This document shows, one piece after another, positions 6,754 to 8,038 of a stretch of 8,038 nt of DNA. The notes under the pieces are model-generated. The model worked only from the letters and a program-made list of their open reading frames with translations. It made no database searches and was not told where the DNA came from. Made by a program: the position numbers and the translations under genes. Each line of letters begins with the position of its first letter. Positions within the stretch are counted from its first letter, which is position 1. The stretch is from Pseudomonadota bacterium (GTDB taxonomy: Bacteria > Pseudomonadota > Gammaproteobacteria > Steroidobacterales > Steroidobacteraceae), in NCBI GenBank assembly GCA_023428645.1, contig JAEYXD010000034.1, positions 1 through 8,038 of the forward strand, written 5' to 3'.

Positions 6754-6835
6754 GGCACGCCGTTCATTTGCCTGAGCGTTTCCGGGCGGTTGCGCCTTCG
6801 GCGGTGAGCCCGTGCTCACTCTCTCCGGCCGCGCC
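6754..6835 (-). ncRNA. Glycine riboswitch aptamer I
   Basis: The minus strand shows the second aptamer of a tandem pair: CCGGAGAG, a GTGAGC/GCTCAC hairpin, CGCCGAAGGCGCAACCGCC and CGGAAACGCTCAGGCAAATGAA. The P1 helix is GGCGCGGCCG (6835 to 6826) against CGGCGTGCC (6762 to 6754), nine pairs with one bulged G and one wobble. Having two aptamers before one gene is the common arrangement, in which the pair acts as one glycine sensor. The core is near consensus; the flanking linker is unusual. Confidence 0.93.
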
Positions 6836-6844
6836 TTGAAGCCT

Positions 6845-6860
6845 GCCGTTCTGTAACGGC
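6845..6860 (-). other. Short perfect hairpin at the start of the gcv leader
   Basis: On the minus strand GCCGTT and AACGGC form a perfect 6-bp stem around an ACAG loop, 9 bases upstream of aptamer I and about 20 bases downstream of the proposed transcription start. It could be a 5' stabilising hairpin or a regulator site between the divergent genes. Its bases might also compete with a leader-linker helix of the riboswitch. No function can be assigned. Confidence 0.35.
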
Positions 6861-6886
6861 GATCGGCTCGTGCGATGGGTGGCGGT

Positions 6887-6916
6887 ATGGTAGCCGAGCG
6901 CTCGACGGGATGTAAC
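6887..6916 (-). promoter_or_regulatory. Candidate sigma-70 promoter for the glycine cleavage operon
   Basis: On the minus strand GTTACA (6916 to 6911; four of six matches to TTGACA) is followed after 18 nt by TACCAT (6892 to 6887; four of six matches to TATAAT). Transcription would start near 6880, giving a leader of about 360 nt that contains the whole tandem riboswitch. The location is right, but the match is only moderate and other placements are possible. Confidence 0.4.
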
Positions 6917-6977
6917 GCGATTTTTGAAGCGGCACGCATGACAGAATGCGCTCACCTTTCGCCGTCGGGAGCGGGTC

Positions 6978-8038
6978 ATGAATCGGTGGCTTCTCGGTTT
7001 CGCCTTCCTCGTCAGCAGCGTCGGCCTCGCGGGCGAGGCCGCACCGACCTCCGAGCTGCATGCGTTGTTCGAAACCGCGTGGGAGCAGGATCTGAAGGAC
7101 TATCCGCGAGCGGCCACGTACCTCGGCGACAAGCGCTTCAATGCACGCTGGACCGAGCTCACGCCGCAGGCGTTTGCGCAGCGCGACAAGCAATATCGAG
7201 CTTGGATCGAGGCGGCGAATCGCATCGATGCGAGCGCGCTGTCGGAGGACGATCGCCTGAATCGCGAGCTGTTCGTCCGGCTCTATCAGGATCGACTCGA
7301 CGCCTACCGCTTCCATGCGGAGCTGCGCCCGGTCGATCAACTCAATTACAGCGCGGGCATTCTGACGGCGAACGAAGTGACGGAGGTCATCGATTTCGCC
7401 TCGACGCGCGACTACGAAGACTGGCTGGCGCGATTGCGGGCCCTCGATCGGTACGTCGACGACACCATCGCACTGATGCGCGAGGGGATCAGCCAGCGCA
7501 ACGTGCAGCCGCGCATCATTGTCGAGCGCGTCGCGAAGCAGCTCGAGGCACATCTCGTCACCGACCCGACGCGCAGCCTGTTCTATCAGCCGTTCACGCG
7601 CTTTCCCGCGGCCGTGCCCGTCGCTCGGCAGCAGGCGCTCGCGCACGATGCTCGCCAGGCGATCGAATCGACGGTCGTCCCCGCGTATCGACGGCTGCAG
7701 ACGTTCATCGCGCGCGAGTATCTGCCTGCTTCGCGCGCGAGTGTCGGCATCTGGGATTCGCCGCAGGGCGCCGAGTACTACGCGAACCGCGTGCGCTGGT
7801 ATACGACGACCATGCTGTCCCCCGACGAAGTGCACGAACTCGGCCTGCGCGAGGTCGAGCGCATCCGCGCGGAGATGGACCAGATCATTCGCCAGGTCGA
7901 CTTCAAGGGCTCGTTCGCCGAGTTCCTGACCTACTTGAGGACCGATGCGAAGTTCCGCCCGAGTTCGGCGGAAGCGCTGTTCGACGCATACAGAGTAATG
8001 GCCAAGCGCATCGATCCGCTGCTGACTGAATACTTCGG
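6978..8038 (+). CDS. Exported DUF885 family protein (partial, C-terminus beyond window)
   Basis: The frame is open for 353 codons to the window edge with no stop. It starts at an ATG preceded by GGGAG at a six-base spacing. Residues 1-22 form a signal peptide (MNRWLLGFAFLVSSVGLAG, then EAAP) with no lipobox cysteine, so the mature protein is probably periplasmic. The segment DLKDYPRAATYLGDKRFNARW, the mid-region VDQLNYSAGI and the helical segments with WDSPQGAEYYANRVRWYTTTMLSPDEVHELGLREVERI are typical of DUF885 as I recall the family. These proteins usually run to about 550-620 residues and carry a conserved HExxPGHH-like motif in the C-terminal part, which suggests a metallopeptidase-like fold. 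That motif would lie beyond the edge and cannot be checked. The gene diverges from the gcv operon and shares a 457-base intergenic region. The substrate is unknown. Confidence 0.87.
   Translation, partial: MNRWLLGFAFLVSSVGLAGEAAPTSELHALFETAWEQDLKDYPRAATYLGDKRFNARWTELTPQAFAQRDKQYRAWIEAANRIDASALSEDDRLNRELFVRLYQDRLDAYRFHAELRPVDQLNYSAGILTANEVTEVIDFASTRDYEDWLARLRALDRYVDDTIALMREGISQRNVQPRIIVERVAKQLEAHLVTDPTRSLFYQPFTRFPAAVPVARQQALAHDARQAIESTVVPAYRRLQTFIAREYLPASRASVGIWDSPQGAEYYANRVRWYTTTMLSPDEVHELGLREVERIRAEMDQIIRQVDFKGSFAEFLTYLRTDAKFRPSSAEALFDAYRVMAKRIDPLLTEYF

Noticed and set aside
6911..6977. Plus-strand promoter for the DUF885 gene
   Set aside because: TTGAAG near 6925 and CAGAAT near 6942 look promoter-like, but the spacing is only about 12 nt and no better pair was found.
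6816..7835. Minus-strand open frame of 339 codons opposite the DUF885 gene
   Set aside because: It is antisense to a gene with a signal peptide, ribosome site and family-like sequence, and it runs into the riboswitch region.
6875..8029. Plus-strand open frame of 384 codons overlapping the DUF885 gene in another frame
   Set aside because: The frame beginning at 6978 has the ribosome site, signal peptide and DUF885 features; this one reads as arginine/alanine-rich noise.

Overview
This is high-GC bacterial chromosome, roughly 60-65% G+C by eye, and almost fully coding. The mix of genes suggests a gammaproteobacterium near the Xanthomonadales, Nevskiales or Steroidobacter groups. The clues are a split GcvPA/GcvPB glycine decarboxylase, an E. 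coli-type DgkA, a sigma-E-like promoter, a DUF885 protein and an Nma111-type HtrA protease. This placement is inference; no rRNA or lineage-specific marker is present.

The minus strand carries one long block that reads from right to left. It begins with a leader of about 360 nt (6521 to about 6880) holding a tandem glycine riboswitch. The genes gcvT, gcvH, gcvPA and gcvPB follow, tightly packed (29 nt gap, 3 nt gap, 1 nt overlap). Together they encode all the dedicated parts of the glycine cleavage system: T-protein, lipoyl carrier H, and the two-subunit P-protein. The L-protein (lipoamide dehydrogenase) is not in the window. After a 99-nt gap with no evident terminator comes dgkA (diacylglycerol kinase). 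After another 87 nt comes an exported serine protease, which runs off the left edge.

The protease is the most unusual gene. Its catalytic domain, two PDZ-like regions and the start of what looks like a second protease-like domain follow the double-HtrA layout of the fungal nuclear protease Nma111. Just upstream, beginning six bases after the dgkA stop, is a near-perfect sigma-E promoter (GGAACTT, 16 nt, TCTTA). This suggests an envelope-stress transcript separate from the glycine operon.

On the plus strand, diverging from the riboswitch leader, is the N-terminal part of an exported DUF885 protein, cut by the right edge.

The main structural novelty is in the riboswitch. The linker between the two aptamers carries a 57-nt hairpin with a 14-bp stem. 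Two of its pairs are G-U wobbles that exist only in the minus-strand RNA, which supports it being a real RNA element. A second 11-bp hairpin, also with a minus-strand-only wobble, lies between aptamer II and the gcvT ribosome binding site.
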